Shown here: positions 7,755 to 16,169 of the stretch, in pieces
Position numbering within the stretch: position 1 is the first letter of the stretch
How the letters are laid out: every line of letters begins with the position of its first letter
Source of the DNA: Actinomadura formosensis NBRC 14204
GTDB taxonomy: Bacteria; Actinomycetota; Actinomycetes; Streptosporangiales; Streptosporangiaceae
DNA: 32,274 bases
NCBI RefSeq assembly: GCF_001552155.1
Contig: NZ_BCQQ01000085.1
Coordinates: forward strand, 1 to 32,274
Direction: 5' to 3'
Program-made: the position numbers and the translations under genes
Notes under the pieces: model-generated
What the model was told of the DNA's origin: nothing
The model's database searches: none
Seen by the model: only the letters and a program-made list of their open reading frames with translations

Positions 7755-8443
7755 GGCGCGGTGAAGCGGTAGCCGAAGCCGCGGACGGTCTCGATCAGCC
7801 GGGGCTCGGCGGGCTCGTCCTCGATCTTGGCCCGGACGCGCTGCACACAGGCGTCCACCAGCCGCGAGTCGCCGGGGTAGGTGTGCTCCCAGACCTCCGC
7901 GAGCAGGTACTGGCGGGTGAGGGTCTGGCCCGGCCGCCGGGTCAGCTCCAGCAGCAGCCGCAGCTCGGTCGGGGTGAGGCGCAGATCGGCGCCGCCCTTG
8001 GCGACCTTCAGCGAGGCCCGGTCGATGACGAGGTCGCCGTAGACGGAACGGTCGAGGCGGGTGTGCTCGGCGCGGCGCAGGACGGCGCGGATACGGGCGT
8101 CCAGGACGCGGGGCTCGACGGGCTTCACCACGTAGTCGTCGGCGCCCGCCTCCAGGCCGAGGACGATGTCGAGGTCGTCGCCGCGCGCGGTCAGCAGGAT
8201 CACCGGCAGCGAGTCGTCCCGGCGGATGCGGCGGCACACCTCGATGCCGTCGATGCCGGGCAGCATCACGTCCAGGATCGCGATCTCGGGGCGCCGGGCC
8301 CGCAGTGCCTCCAGGCCGTCCTCGCCGGTGGCGCGGGAGGTCACCCCGTGCCCCTGCCGGGTCAGCGCCAGTTCCAGGGCGGTCCGCGCGGACGGATCGT
8401 CCTCGACAAACAGAATGCTCGCCACCGGGCCATTATTGGACAC
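7748..8443 (-). CDS. OmpR/PhoB-family response regulator (CseB/AfsQ1-like)
   Basis: 231 residues. The receiver has the acidic pair Glu14-Asp15-Asp16, phospho-acceptor Asp58 (AILDVMLPG), Thr85 and Lys107. The usual KPF is KPV here. The C-terminal winged helix shows LTPTELRLLLEL, the recognition region SRLVDACVQRVRAKI and the closing ETVRGFGYRF. It is the first gene of the three-gene signalling unit. The frame opens at GTG 8443; a GTG at 8425 (VASILFVEDD) is equally reasonable because many homologues begin just before ILFVEDD, and neither has a strong ribosome-binding sequence. Confidence 0.94.
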   Translation of the reverse strand: MSNNGPVASILFVEDDPSARTALELALTRQGHGVTSRATGEDGLEALRARRPEIAILDVMLPGIDGIEVCRRIRRDDSLPVILLTARGDDLDIVLGLEAGADDYVVKPVEPRVLDARIRAVLRRAEHTRLDRSVYGDLVIDRASLKVAKGGADLRLTPTELRLLLELTRRPGQTLTRQYLLAEVWEHTYPGDSRLVDACVQRVRAKIEDEPAEPRLIETVRGFGYRFTAPC

Positions 8444-8463
8444 CCGCGATCAAGCACCGCACT

Positions 8464-8483
8464 GTGTCACGAAATCCGGACAC
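8464..8483. promoter_or_regulatory. GTGTC-N10-GACAC dyad between divergent genes
   Basis: GTGTC (8464-8468) and GACAC (8479-8483) are inverted copies ten bases apart, in the 83-base gap between the divergent response regulator and the GT-C-like gene. The spacing suits a dimeric regulator, possibly the response regulator itself. The arms are short, so this is weak. Confidence 0.25.
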
Positions 8484-8526
8484 TTCTCGCACACGGCGAT
8501 GACATACGGCGGGGAGCGTGATCGTC

Positions 8527-10248
8527 ATGACGCTCGCGATCACTCCGGCCCTTCCGCAGGCACCGCCGGATTCCCCGTCCCCCGCCCGGCCGCGCGCCCT
8601 CGGCTGGCTGCTCGCCGCCGGTGTGCTCGCCCAGGTGGCGGTACGGCTGTGGTTCGCCCGCGCGCGGACCGGGCCGGTGGCGAACCCGGACGAGACCGGC
8701 TACCTGGTCGCGGCCCGGTGGCTGACCGGCGGGCCGGCCGCCGACCTGTCCGGGAACACCTTCTACCGGGGCGGCTATCCCCTCCTGCTCACCCCGGCCT
8801 CCTGGTCGTCGCACGACCCGGTGACGGTCTACACGGCCGTCATGGTGATCAACGCGCTGATCGGCGCGGCGCTGTTCCCGCTCGGGTACGCGGCGGCGCG
8901 CCGGTTCGGGCTGGCCCGGCGGGCCGCGCTGCCGCTCGCGTTCACGGCGGCGCTGCTGCCCGCCACCACGTTCTTCGGCGCGTTCGTGCTCGCGGACGCC
9001 GTGCTGCCCGCGCTCGTCCTGGCGTGGCTGCTGAGCCTGGACCGGTTCGCCCGGAAAGGCCGGGCCGTGGACGGGGTCCTCGCGAGCGTGGTCGCGGCCT
9101 ACACGCCGGCCGTCCACACGCGCGGGACGGTCCTGCTCGCCGTGCACGCGCTGGCCCTGGCCGTGCTCGCGGTGAAACCCCTGCGGCGGCGCGCGGCGCT
9201 GGTCGCGGGCGGCGTGGCCGCCGCCGGGTACGCGGCGGCTGCGGTGTTCAACGCGCATCTGCAGAACACGATGTACCGGCACGGCACGCGGGACCTGGCC
9301 GGGAACTTCGAACGCCGGATGACCACGGTGGCGGGGCAGGAGCGGGCGCTGGCCGGGGCCGCCGGGCAGGTCTGGTACCTGATCGTCTCGACCTGGGGGC
9401 TGGCCGGGATCGGGCTGGTGGTCGTCGCCGCGGCGCTGGTGCGGCGGCGGACACCGCCGGCCGACCGGCTCATGGCGGCCGTGCTGACCGCCGTGACCTG
9501 CGGGATCGCGTACGCGTCGACGGCCGCGCTGCCGGACGAGCACCGGGTCGGCAACTTCGCCTACGGCCGGTACCTGTCCTGCCTCGCCCTCGTCTACGCG
9601 CTCGCGGGCGCGGCGGCGCTCGTCCGGTCGCAGGCCCGGACGGCGATGCGGCTGACGGCGGCGGCGCTGCTCGTCATGGAGGGCGCGGGCCTGTGGGTCG
9701 CCGGCTACGCGGGCGACCGGCTGCGCACCCACACGTTCATCGGCTTCGACTTCCCCGAGACCATGTTCCTGACCGGCGACCGCACCGCGCTGCACCTGCA
9801 GTGGACGGCGCTCAGCGCGGGCGTCCTGCTCTGCGGGCTGCTCCTGCTGTCGAGGCCGGCCAGGACGCCTCTCCTGGCTCTCGGCGTGGCCGGGATCAAC
9901 CTGGCCGCGATGACGTTCCTCATGGGGCCGTCGCCCGACCGCATCCACCCGGCTCGGCCGTTCCCCGGCCCGGCGGCGGGCGGGGTCGTCGCGGACGTGG
10001 CGGTCGGCTGGGACGTCCGGATCAAGCTCATGCACCCGGTGTGGTGGACGCGGATCGGCCGAGTCGACGTCCGCGACGGCCGCCCGCCCGCGCCCGGCGT
10101 GTGCACGGTGCTGACCTCCCTGCCGGACGGGACGTCCCCGGAGGCGTCATGGCCCGCGCACCCGGCGGGCTGGCGGCCGTACCCGCGGCGGGACCACCCG
10201 AACGGCTGGGTGGTCTGGCGGGCCCCGGTCTGCCCGGCGGCTCAGTAG
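8527..10248 (+). CDS. Polytopic GT-C/GT39-like membrane glycosyltransferase
   Basis: 573 residues with about eleven hydrophobic segments. Right after the first one comes ANPDETGYLVAARWL, the early Asp-Glu in an extracytoplasmic loop that is the catalytic signature region of GT-C enzymes such as mannosyl- and arabinosyltransferases. These use polyprenyl-phosphate sugars on the outer membrane face. The last 100 residues form a soluble tail (HPVWWTRIGRVDV). The acceptor is unknown. I prefer ATG 8527, ten bases after GGGGAG (8511-8516), over the upstream GTG 8518. It diverges from the signalling unit, and its stop overlaps the stop of the convergent BaeRF3 gene by seven bases. Confidence 0.75.
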   Translation: MTLAITPALPQAPPDSPSPARPRALGWLLAAGVLAQVAVRLWFARARTGPVANPDETGYLVAARWLTGGPAADLSGNTFYRGGYPLLLTPASWSSHDPVTVYTAVMVINALIGAALFPLGYAAARRFGLARRAALPLAFTAALLPATTFFGAFVLADAVLPALVLAWLLSLDRFARKGRAVDGVLASVVAAYTPAVHTRGTVLLAVHALALAVLAVKPLRRRAALVAGGVAAAGYAAAAVFNAHLQNTMYRHGTRDLAGNFERRMTTVAGQERALAGAAGQVWYLIVSTWGLAGIGLVVVAAALVRRRTPPADRLMAAVLTAVTCGIAYASTAALPDEHRVGNFAYGRYLSCLALVYALAGAAALVRSQARTAMRLTAAALLVMEGAGLWVAGYAGDRLRTHTFIGFDFPETMFLTGDRTALHLQWTALSAGVLLCGLLLLSRPARTPLLALGVAGINLAAMTFLMGPSPDRIHPARPFPGPAAGGVVADVAVGWDVRIKLMHPVWWTRIGRVDVRDGRPPAPGVCTVLTSLPDGTSPEASWPAHPAGWRPYPRRDHPNGWVVWRAPVCPAAQ

Positions 10249-11339
10249 CGCGTCACCAGCGCGATGCGGTCGTGGTCGACGAGGAAGCCGTCCGAGACGA
10301 ATGTGACCTCGCCGCCGTACTCCAGCACCGTCTCGATGGCGTGGTCCACGGCGTCGTCGACGACGTCCGCGCCCTTGAGGTCGCCCGGCCTCCCGTCGAC
10401 CGGGACGAGTTCGCCGCCGGTCCGCACCGCGGGCGCGTAGTAGCCGCGTTCGACGACCAGGTGCTCGGCGCGGCCCTCCTCGGCCAGGCGGCCGACCTCG
10501 CGGAGCCCGCCCGCGTACCGCTGGATGCTGCGCGCGGCCTCCAGTTCCGCCAGCACGCCGACCTCCCGCAGGTCCTCGTAGGCGGCGAGCGCCGGGCGGG
10601 CCGCGTCGGCGAGGGTGCTGGGCGCGGCGCCCTCGAAGCTGCCGTCGACGCGGCCCGCCACGGTGATGTGCGGCCCGGCCACCTCGTCGAAGAACGCCTG
10701 GTGCCGGGTGACGCCCGCGACGATCAGCGGGCGGCGGTCCCGGCCGAGCACGCGGTCGAGGGCGGCCACCACGTCCCGCATGAGCTGCCGCTGCCGCTCG
10801 CCGTCGCCGCCCTGCGCGGCGCGCCGCGCCTGCCGCCCGGAGCCGGCCTCGTCGATCGGCGCGGGCACGGCCGGGAAGCCGCCGCCGGTGCGCTCGGTCA
10901 GCTCCTCGCCGCGGCCGTCCCACAGCCGGGCCCGCTGGTCCGACAGCGACAGCAGCCAGTAGCGCGGGGTGCGGGTGTAGGCGGCGACGAGGTCGCGGGT
11001 GGCGAACCCGGTGTTCACGATGACCCGCTCGTCCACGTGCTGGCCGATGGTGAACGCGTGGTGTTCGCCGCCCGGGGCGGCGAACAGCACCAGCCCGTCG
11101 GACGCGTGCCGCAGGTCGACCTCCTCCGCGGCGCGCTCCAGCCCGTGGACGACGTGGTCGGCGGCGCCGGGCGGGACCCGGGCGTCGTCGTGCAGCCGCC
11201 GCCGTGCCTCCGCCAGGAGGTTGCGCAGCCGGATGCGGTCCTCGCGGCTGCCCGTGACGGCCCGGTGCGTCGGCATCAGCACCGACACGGCCGGGTAGGC
11301 CCGCGGCTTGCGCAGCTCGGACAGGGTAGCGGCGTCCAT
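10242..11339 (-). CDS. BaeRF3-like (bacterial eRF1-related) protein
   Basis: A soluble 365-residue protein whose start (LSELRKPRAYPAVSVLMPTHR) and order of segments match the BaeRF family 3 described as bacterial relatives of archaeo-eukaryotic release factor 1. It has an N-terminal domain to about residue 115 and a middle RNase H-like/eRF1 domain-2-like part (YWLLSLSDQRARLWDG, then RPLIVAGVTRHQAFFDEV). The C-terminal Pelota/eRF1 domain-3-like part ends in ADVVDDAVDHAIETVLEYGGEVTFV. I see no GGQ tripeptide; the nearest is QGGD in the middle domain. Such proteins are often misnamed chemotaxis or hypothetical proteins. A ribosome-linked role is inferred from the family only. Confidence 0.82.
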   Translation of the reverse strand: MDAATLSELRKPRAYPAVSVLMPTHRAVTGSREDRIRLRNLLAEARRRLHDDARVPPGAADHVVHGLERAAEEVDLRHASDGLVLFAAPGGEHHAFTIGQHVDERVIVNTGFATRDLVAAYTRTPRYWLLSLSDQRARLWDGRGEELTERTGGGFPAVPAPIDEAGSGRQARRAAQGGDGERQRQLMRDVVAALDRVLGRDRRPLIVAGVTRHQAFFDEVAGPHITVAGRVDGSFEGAAPSTLADAARPALAAYEDLREVGVLAELEAARSIQRYAGGLREVGRLAEEGRAEHLVVERGYYAPAVRTGGELVPVDGRPGDLKGADVVDDAVDHAIETVLEYGGEVTFVSDGFLVDHDRIALVTRY

Positions 11340-11441
11340 GATCCCCCGATTAGTCAGCCTTGTTCGCTTATGTCTCTTTTGTAGCCACCCATTGGTAAAC
11401 GAGGTGTAAGCGCGGGCCGAAGACCGTGCCGGGCCGCCCGC

Positions 11442-12095
11442 TCAGCCCGGGGTGATGAAGGCCGTCTCGTAGGCGAGGATCACGGCCTGCGTCCGGTCCC
11501 GGGCCTGCAGCTTGGCGAGGATGTTCCCGACGTGCGTCTTCACCGTCTGCGGGCTCACGAACAGCTCCTGCGCGATCTCCGCGTTCGAGTGGCCCTTGGC
11601 CATCAGCCGCAGCACGTCCCCCTCCCGCTCGGTGAGCCGGTCGTGCCAGCGCGCGCCGCCGTCCCCGCCCCGCCGCCCGTGCGCGGCGGCCAGCTCCCGG
11701 ATCGCGGCCGGGAACAGCAGGCTGTCGCCGTGCGCGACCATCCGGATCGCCTGCACGATCTCCTCCGGCCGCGTCCGCTTGAGCAGGAAGCCGTGCGCGC
11801 CGGCCTTCAGCGCGTCGTAGACGTACTCGTCGTTCTCGAACGTGGTGACGACGATGATCCGCGGCGGCTCCGGCACGGTGTCCAGGACGCGGCGGGTCGC
11901 CTGGATGCCGTCGAGCCGCGGCATCCGCACGTCCATCAGGATCACGTCCGGGCGCAGCCGGTTCACCTCGCCCGGCACCCCGGCCCCGTCGGACGCCTCG
12001 CCGACCACGGTCAGGTCGCCCTCCGCGTTGATGATGGCGGCGAGGCCCGCCCGGATCAGCCGCTCGTCGTCGACCAGCAGAACCTTGATCGTCAT
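11442..12095 (-). CDS. NarL/FixJ-family response regulator
   Basis: 217 residues. The receiver carries Asp9-Asp10, phospho-acceptor Asp55 (VILMDVRMPRLDG), a conserved Thr in IIVVTTFEND and the lysine in FLLKRTRPEE. The C-terminal LuxR-type helix-turn-helix reads LTEREGDVLRLMAKGHSNAEI and then SPQTVKTHVGNILAKL. The ATG overlaps the kinase stop by four bases (12095-12092), so kinase and regulator are one unit. It is the last gene of the run that begins with copC. Confidence 0.95.
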   Translation of the reverse strand: MTIKVLLVDDERLIRAGLAAIINAEGDLTVVGEASDGAGVPGEVNRLRPDVILMDVRMPRLDGIQATRRVLDTVPEPPRIIVVTTFENDEYVYDALKAGAHGFLLKRTRPEEIVQAIRMVAHGDSLLFPAAIRELAAAHGRRGGDGGARWHDRLTEREGDVLRLMAKGHSNAEIAQELFVSPQTVKTHVGNILAKLQARDRTQAVILAYETAFITPG

Positions 12096-13324
12096 GTTCC
12101 GGACCTTAGCGGCAGCGAGACGCAGAACCGCCAGCCGTCCTCGTCCGCCCCGGCGGTCATGTCACCGCGCAGCACGAGGACGCGCTCGCGGACCCCGGCG
12201 AGGCCGCGCCCCCCGCCGTGGCCGGCACCCTCCCCCCGCGGCGCGCCGAGCGGGTTGCTCATCTCCATCTCCAGCCGCTCGCCCGCGATGCCGAGCCGCA
12301 GCCGTACCGGGACCTTCCCCGCGTGCCGCAACGCGTTCGTCAGGCCCTCCTGGACGATCCGGTACGCCTCCCGCGACACCGCCGCCGGGACCTGCTCCAC
12401 CTCGGGGCCGACCTCCGCGTCCAGCTTCACCCCGGCGATCCGGGTCTGCTCCAGCAGCCGTCCGAGGTCCTGCAGCGTGGCCTGCGGGGCGGGCCGGGAC
12501 GGGTCGTCGCGCAGCAGCCCGAGCACGTGGTCGAGGTCCTCCAGCGCGGCACGGGCCGACTCCTCGATCGCGCCGAGCGCCGCCCGGGCGAACGCCGGAT
12601 CGCTGTCGAGAACCCGCCCGGCCGCCCCGGCCTGCAGGGTCACCACGCTGAGCGCGTGCCCCACCGAGTCGTGCAGTTCCCGCGCCAGCCGGTTGCGCTC
12701 GGCGAGCCGGACCGCCCTCGCCTCCATGTCGGCGAGCCGCTCCGCGGCGGACGGCCCGAGGAACCACGGTGCCAGCCGGGACAGCAGCGTCCCCGCCCCC
12801 ACGATCAGCGCGAGCAGCACCGCCAGCGACGCCAGCCCGATGAGCGGCGCGGGCCACTGGTGCCAGGCGTTCTCCCACCCCCAGGTGTCCAGGAAGCGGG
12901 TGTCCCAGCTCACCGCGGGCGCAAGGAGCATCACGATCGCGAACGGCGGCACCGCCAGGCTGAGGCCGCTCACCACCACGCCGCCGAACAGGTGCAGGCC
13001 GAACCACGCCGCGGCCCGGATCCGGCTCTCCCACGAGCGCCCCGGCTCCGGGACGAACGCCGCGGCGGGCCCGTTGAGCAGCTCCTTGGCGAGGGCCCCC
13101 TCCAGCAGCCGGACCGTCGGCACGAGCCCGGTGACGAACGTCGCCGCGCCCGGCAGCACGAGCAGCATCAGCACGAACTTCACGACGGCGCCGCCGATCG
13201 GCAGCAGCGGCGTGAAGCTGATCGTGAAGAACCAGTACGGCATCAGCAGCGCGCCGCCCACCACGAGGTGGGACCAGCGCCGCCAGGTCGTCCGCTCGAT
13301 CAGCGGCCGGAGCACACGGAGCAC
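12092..13324 (-). CDS. HisKA_3-type sensor histidine kinase
   Basis: 410 residues. The N-terminal half has about four membrane helices with short loops and no large outer domain, so the signal is probably sensed in the membrane. The dimerisation box ARELHDSVGHALS contains His218, typical of the HisKA_3 (NarX/DesK-like) class that pairs with NarL regulators. The ATPase part shows IVQEGLTNALRHAG and GRGLAGVRERV. The GTG at 13324 is chosen by frame length; a GTG nine bases inside is possible. It lies 58 bases downstream of the copD-ctaG stop on the same strand, which raises the possibility of a link to copper or respiratory-oxidase status. Confidence 0.93.
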   Translation of the reverse strand: MLRVLRPLIERTTWRRWSHLVVGGALLMPYWFFTISFTPLLPIGGAVVKFVLMLLVLPGAATFVTGLVPTVRLLEGALAKELLNGPAAAFVPEPGRSWESRIRAAAWFGLHLFGGVVVSGLSLAVPPFAIVMLLAPAVSWDTRFLDTWGWENAWHQWPAPLIGLASLAVLLALIVGAGTLLSRLAPWFLGPSAAERLADMEARAVRLAERNRLARELHDSVGHALSVVTLQAGAAGRVLDSDPAFARAALGAIEESARAALEDLDHVLGLLRDDPSRPAPQATLQDLGRLLEQTRIAGVKLDAEVGPEVEQVPAAVSREAYRIVQEGLTNALRHAGKVPVRLRLGIAGERLEMEMSNPLGAPRGEGAGHGGGRGLAGVRERVLVLRGDMTAGADEDGWRFCVSLPLRSGT

Positions 13325-13382
13325 GCGTCGATCCTGGCAGACGCGGCGGCGGCGGCACTCCCCCGCGCGGGGGAACCGGGGC

Positions 13383-15428
13383 TCAGGACGGGGTCCGCTT
13401 GCCCTGCTGCTCCGCCACCGCGCGGTCGCGCTCGGCCAGCTTGGCGAGACGCGCGTTGTAGGCGGCCAGCTCGTCCTCCTCGCCGCGGCCGCCGCCCTTC
13501 GCGGCCCGGTCGGCCTTGCGGTCCATCCGCCGCGCCTGCCGCTGGTCGTCCAGGTACCACTGGAACGCCATGACGATGAGGACGACGAACGTCGGAACCT
13601 CCCCGAAGGCCCACGCGATCGCGCCGCCGGTGTGCTGGTCGTGCAGCGTCGTGGTGCCCCACGGCGGGTCGACGGCCCCGTACCAGCCGCGCGCCAGGGC
13701 CTGGCTCATGCTCATCAGCGCGATGCCGAAGAACGCGTGGAACGGCATCGTGACGAACAGCAGGATGAGCCGCGCCGGGTAGGGCAGCTTTTTCGGCGCG
13801 GGGTCGACGCCGAGCAGCACCCAGAAGAACAGCGATCCCGCCGCCAGGAAGTGCACCATCATCGCGATGTGGCCGAGGTGGTTGCGCATCGCCGCCCCGA
13901 ACAACGGCGTGAAGTACAGCGCGAACGTGCTGACCACGAAGATGATCGTCGCCACCGCGGGATGCGCGACGACGGAGAGGTAGCGGCTGTGCAGGAACGC
14001 GGTCAGCCACTCGCGCGGGCCGCGGTCGCCGCGCACCCGGGCGGGCTTCAGCGCCCGCAGCGCCAGCGTCACCGGCGCGCCGAGGACCAGGAAGATCGGC
14101 GTCAGCATGTTCAGCACCATGTGCTGCGCCATGTGCACGCTGAACAGGATCGGCGCGTACTTGGCCACGCCGGTCTGGGTGACGGCCAGGATGGTGACGA
14201 GCCCGATGAACCAGGCGGCGGTGCGTCCCATCGGCCAGGAGTCGCCGCGCCGCCGCAGCCGGGCGACGCCGGCGAGGTAGAGGCCGCCGAGCACCGCGGA
14301 CAGGGTGGCGAAGAACAGGTCGAACTGCCACAGCGTCAGCAGCCGCAGCGGGGTGACCTCCGGCGGCATGTCGTAGCCGAGCAGCGACCTGACCGCCGAC
14401 TCCGGCGCGGCCGGCGGGGGCGGCGCGGTACGCGCCAGGGCGACGGCGAGGCCCATGGTGGCGGCCATCACGGCCGCCTCGACCGAGGCGAACCGCGCGA
14501 ACGCCCCCGGCCCGCGACCGGCGAGGGCGGGCAGCGTCCGGGTCCGGTGCCACCAGCCGAACCAGCCGAGCACCCCGAAAGCGACGATCTTGCCGAGGGC
14601 CAGCCGCCCGTAGTCCGTCGTCACCAGCTCGGACGGGTCCGGGAGCCGGGCGATCACGTTCACCAGACCGCTGGCGCCGACGGTGATGTAGCACCACAGG
14701 GCCATGCGGCTGAACCGTTCCGCCATGACGGGCAGCCGGTCGCGGCGGAGCAGTGCGTGCGCGGCGACGATGGCGAGCCCGCCGACCCACGGGGCGACGG
14801 CGGCCACGTGCAGCGCGACGCCGGTCACCGCGGTGGAGTGGTTGGCGGCCGAGGCCGAGTGCCCGGTCAGCGGCGCGGGCAGCAGCGCGATCCCGGCCAT
14901 GGCGAGCAGCCCGAACGCGGCGGCGGGCGTGGTGGTGGTGCGGGCCAGCAGCGCCACCACCACGGCCAGCAGCACCACGATCATGAGGGCGGTGCCCTGC
15001 GGCAGCGAGCCGACGTAGCTGCTCAGCTCACTGCCGGTGAGGACCTCCCCGACCGGCTGGCCGAGGACGTCCGCGACGGTGAAGACCAGGGTGGCGGCCG
15101 CGGCGGCGGCCCAGCCGGCGGCCAGCCAGGACGCGGCGTTCAGATAGCCGATCGCGTCCCTGGACAGCCGGGCGGCGCCGCGCCCGCCTTCGAAGGGCAG
15201 CAACGCGGTGGCGGCGAGCAGGGCGCCGATGGTGAGCACGGACAGCAGGTCCATCGCGGCCCGGGAGACGGGCAGCCCCCACCGGGTGAGGGCGCCCGCG
15301 TCGCCGAGGCCGGGGATGACCTCCTCGGTGACCGAGCCGCCGAGGACGAGACCGGCCACCAGGGCGGCGCCGGCCGCGGCGGCCGCCGCCGCGCCGGCCC
15401 GCCAGACGCCCAGGCTCCCCTTACTCAC
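13383..15428 (-). CDS. CopD-CtaG fusion: copper import / cytochrome oxidase assembly
   Basis: 681 residues and two membrane domains in one chain. The first (to about residue 330) is CopD-like: LTGHSASAANHS, LHVAAVAPWVGGLAIVAAHALLRRD and a GLVNVIARL stretch. The second (about 360-620) is the caa3-oxidase assembly factor CtaG: YAPILFSVHMAQHMVLNMLTP, FALYFTPLF, MMVHFLAAGSLFFWVLLGVDP and MPFHAFFGIALMS, whose His/Met residues are plausible copper ligands. The tail is a charged coiled-coil-like stretch (RMDRKADRAAKGG...). CopD moves copper inward and CtaG helps load the Cu(B) site, so the fusion probably feeds copper to cytochrome oxidase. It follows copC by six bases. Its GTG start lies in a duplicated 14-bp unit. 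Confidence 0.93.
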   Translation of the reverse strand: MSKGSLGVWRAGAAAAAAAGAALVAGLVLGGSVTEEVIPGLGDAGALTRWGLPVSRAAMDLLSVLTIGALLAATALLPFEGGRGAARLSRDAIGYLNAASWLAAGWAAAAAATLVFTVADVLGQPVGEVLTGSELSSYVGSLPQGTALMIVVLLAVVVALLARTTTTPAAAFGLLAMAGIALLPAPLTGHSASAANHSTAVTGVALHVAAVAPWVGGLAIVAAHALLRRDRLPVMAERFSRMALWCYITVGASGLVNVIARLPDPSELVTTDYGRLALGKIVAFGVLGWFGWWHRTRTLPALAGRGPGAFARFASVEAAVMAATMGLAVALARTAPPPPAAPESAVRSLLGYDMPPEVTPLRLLTLWQFDLFFATLSAVLGGLYLAGVARLRRRGDSWPMGRTAAWFIGLVTILAVTQTGVAKYAPILFSVHMAQHMVLNMLTPIFLVLGAPVTLALRALKPARVRGDRGPREWLTAFLHSRYLSVVAHPAVATIIFVVSTFALYFTPLFGAAMRNHLGHIAMMVHFLAAGSLFFWVLLGVDPAPKKLPYPARLILLFVTMPFHAFFGIALMSMSQALARGWYGAVDPPWGTTTLHDQHTGGAIAWAFGEVPTFVVLIVMAFQWYLDDQRQARRMDRKADRAAKGGGRGEEDELAAYNARLAKLAERDRAVAEQQGKRTPS

Positions 15429-15448
15429 TTCCGGTTACTCACTTCCGG
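15421..15448. repeat. Perfect 14-bp tandem duplication at the copC/ctaG junction
   Basis: Two back-to-back identical copies, 15421-15434 and 15435-15448, of the unit TTACTCACTTCCGG (plus strand). On the coding strand each copy holds GGAAGTGAGTAA. The first copy read gives copC its last codons and TAA stop; the second gives copD-ctaG its GTG start. The unit length is not a multiple of three. Confidence 0.95.
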
Positions 15449-16061
15449 TTGCCGCCGGGTGCTTGCGCTTGGCGCGGAACACGATGCCGGCACCGATGCC
15501 GACGCCCACGAGGAGGCCGCCGATGATCAGCACCCACAGGATCATCCCGGAGCCGGAGTCCTTCTCGGCGGCCTGTTCCTGGTCGAGCTTGAGCGGCTGC
15601 TCGTTGGCGGTGGCGGCGTCGCCCGTCTGCTGCTCGGCGCCGACCCCGCCGGCGGACGGCGCGGGCGAGGCCGCCTCGCCACCGGCCGCGGTGAACGTCA
15701 GGTCGCTGTTCTCGATCGGGTGCCCGTCCTCACCGACGACCCGGTAGGCGACCGTGTAGGAGCCGGCGGGCAGCGGCCCGGTCAGCTTCTGCGTCACCGT
15801 CGTTCCCGAACGCTCGGCCGGGCCCGACTGGTACGTCTTGTTCTTGTCGTCCTTGACGACGACCTTCGCCACGCTGATCTTGTCGCTGAAGACCAGCTTG
15901 ACCTCGGTGACCGATTCCGCCGACCCGCCCTTTCCAGGGGTGCTCTCGACCAGGCGGGTGTGCGCCAGTGCGGGGGGCGCGGTCACGGCGCCGAGGACGA
16001 GGGCGAGGGCGGCGACGACGCCGGCGCGGCGGACGGGTCGGCGGGACTTGAAGATGTTCAT
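15435..16061 (-). CDS. copC: CopC periplasmic/extracellular copper-binding protein with C-terminal anchor
   Basis: 208 residues. A signal peptide ends APPALA, so cleavage would leave His34 as the mature N-terminus, the copper-binding His of CopC proteins. A second conserved His lies in EDGHPIENSD. The beta-sandwich shows VTEVKLVFSDKI and GSYTVAYRVVGEDGH. After an Ala/Glu-rich linker a membrane helix (MILWVLIIGGLLVGVGIG) and RAKRKH anchor it to the cell surface, as is usual in Gram-positive CopC. No clear ribosome-binding sequence precedes ATG 16061. It leads into copD-ctaG six bases later, so the two form a copper-handling pair. Confidence 0.95.
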   Translation of the reverse strand: MNIFKSRRPVRRAGVVAALALVLGAVTAPPALAHTRLVESTPGKGGSAESVTEVKLVFSDKISVAKVVVKDDKNKTYQSGPAERSGTTVTQKLTGPLPAGSYTVAYRVVGEDGHPIENSDLTFTAAGGEAASPAPSAGGVGAEQQTGDAATANEQPLKLDQEQAAEKDSGSGMILWVLIIGGLLVGVGIGAGIVFRAKRKHPAATGSE

Positions 16062-16169
16062 GGAGGGCCGGGTTTTCTAGGTGAGTTGAAGGGCTGTGTC
16101 CACCCTACTGAGCCCGCCACCATGGCACGTCCCGGGGCGGGAAGTACCGCAACCCGCGGAAAACCCCGA

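Noticed and set aside
8166..11384. A plus-strand open frame of about 1070 codons
   Set aside because: It crosses the response regulator, the GT-C gene in another frame and the BaeRF3 gene in antisense. No protein-like segments.
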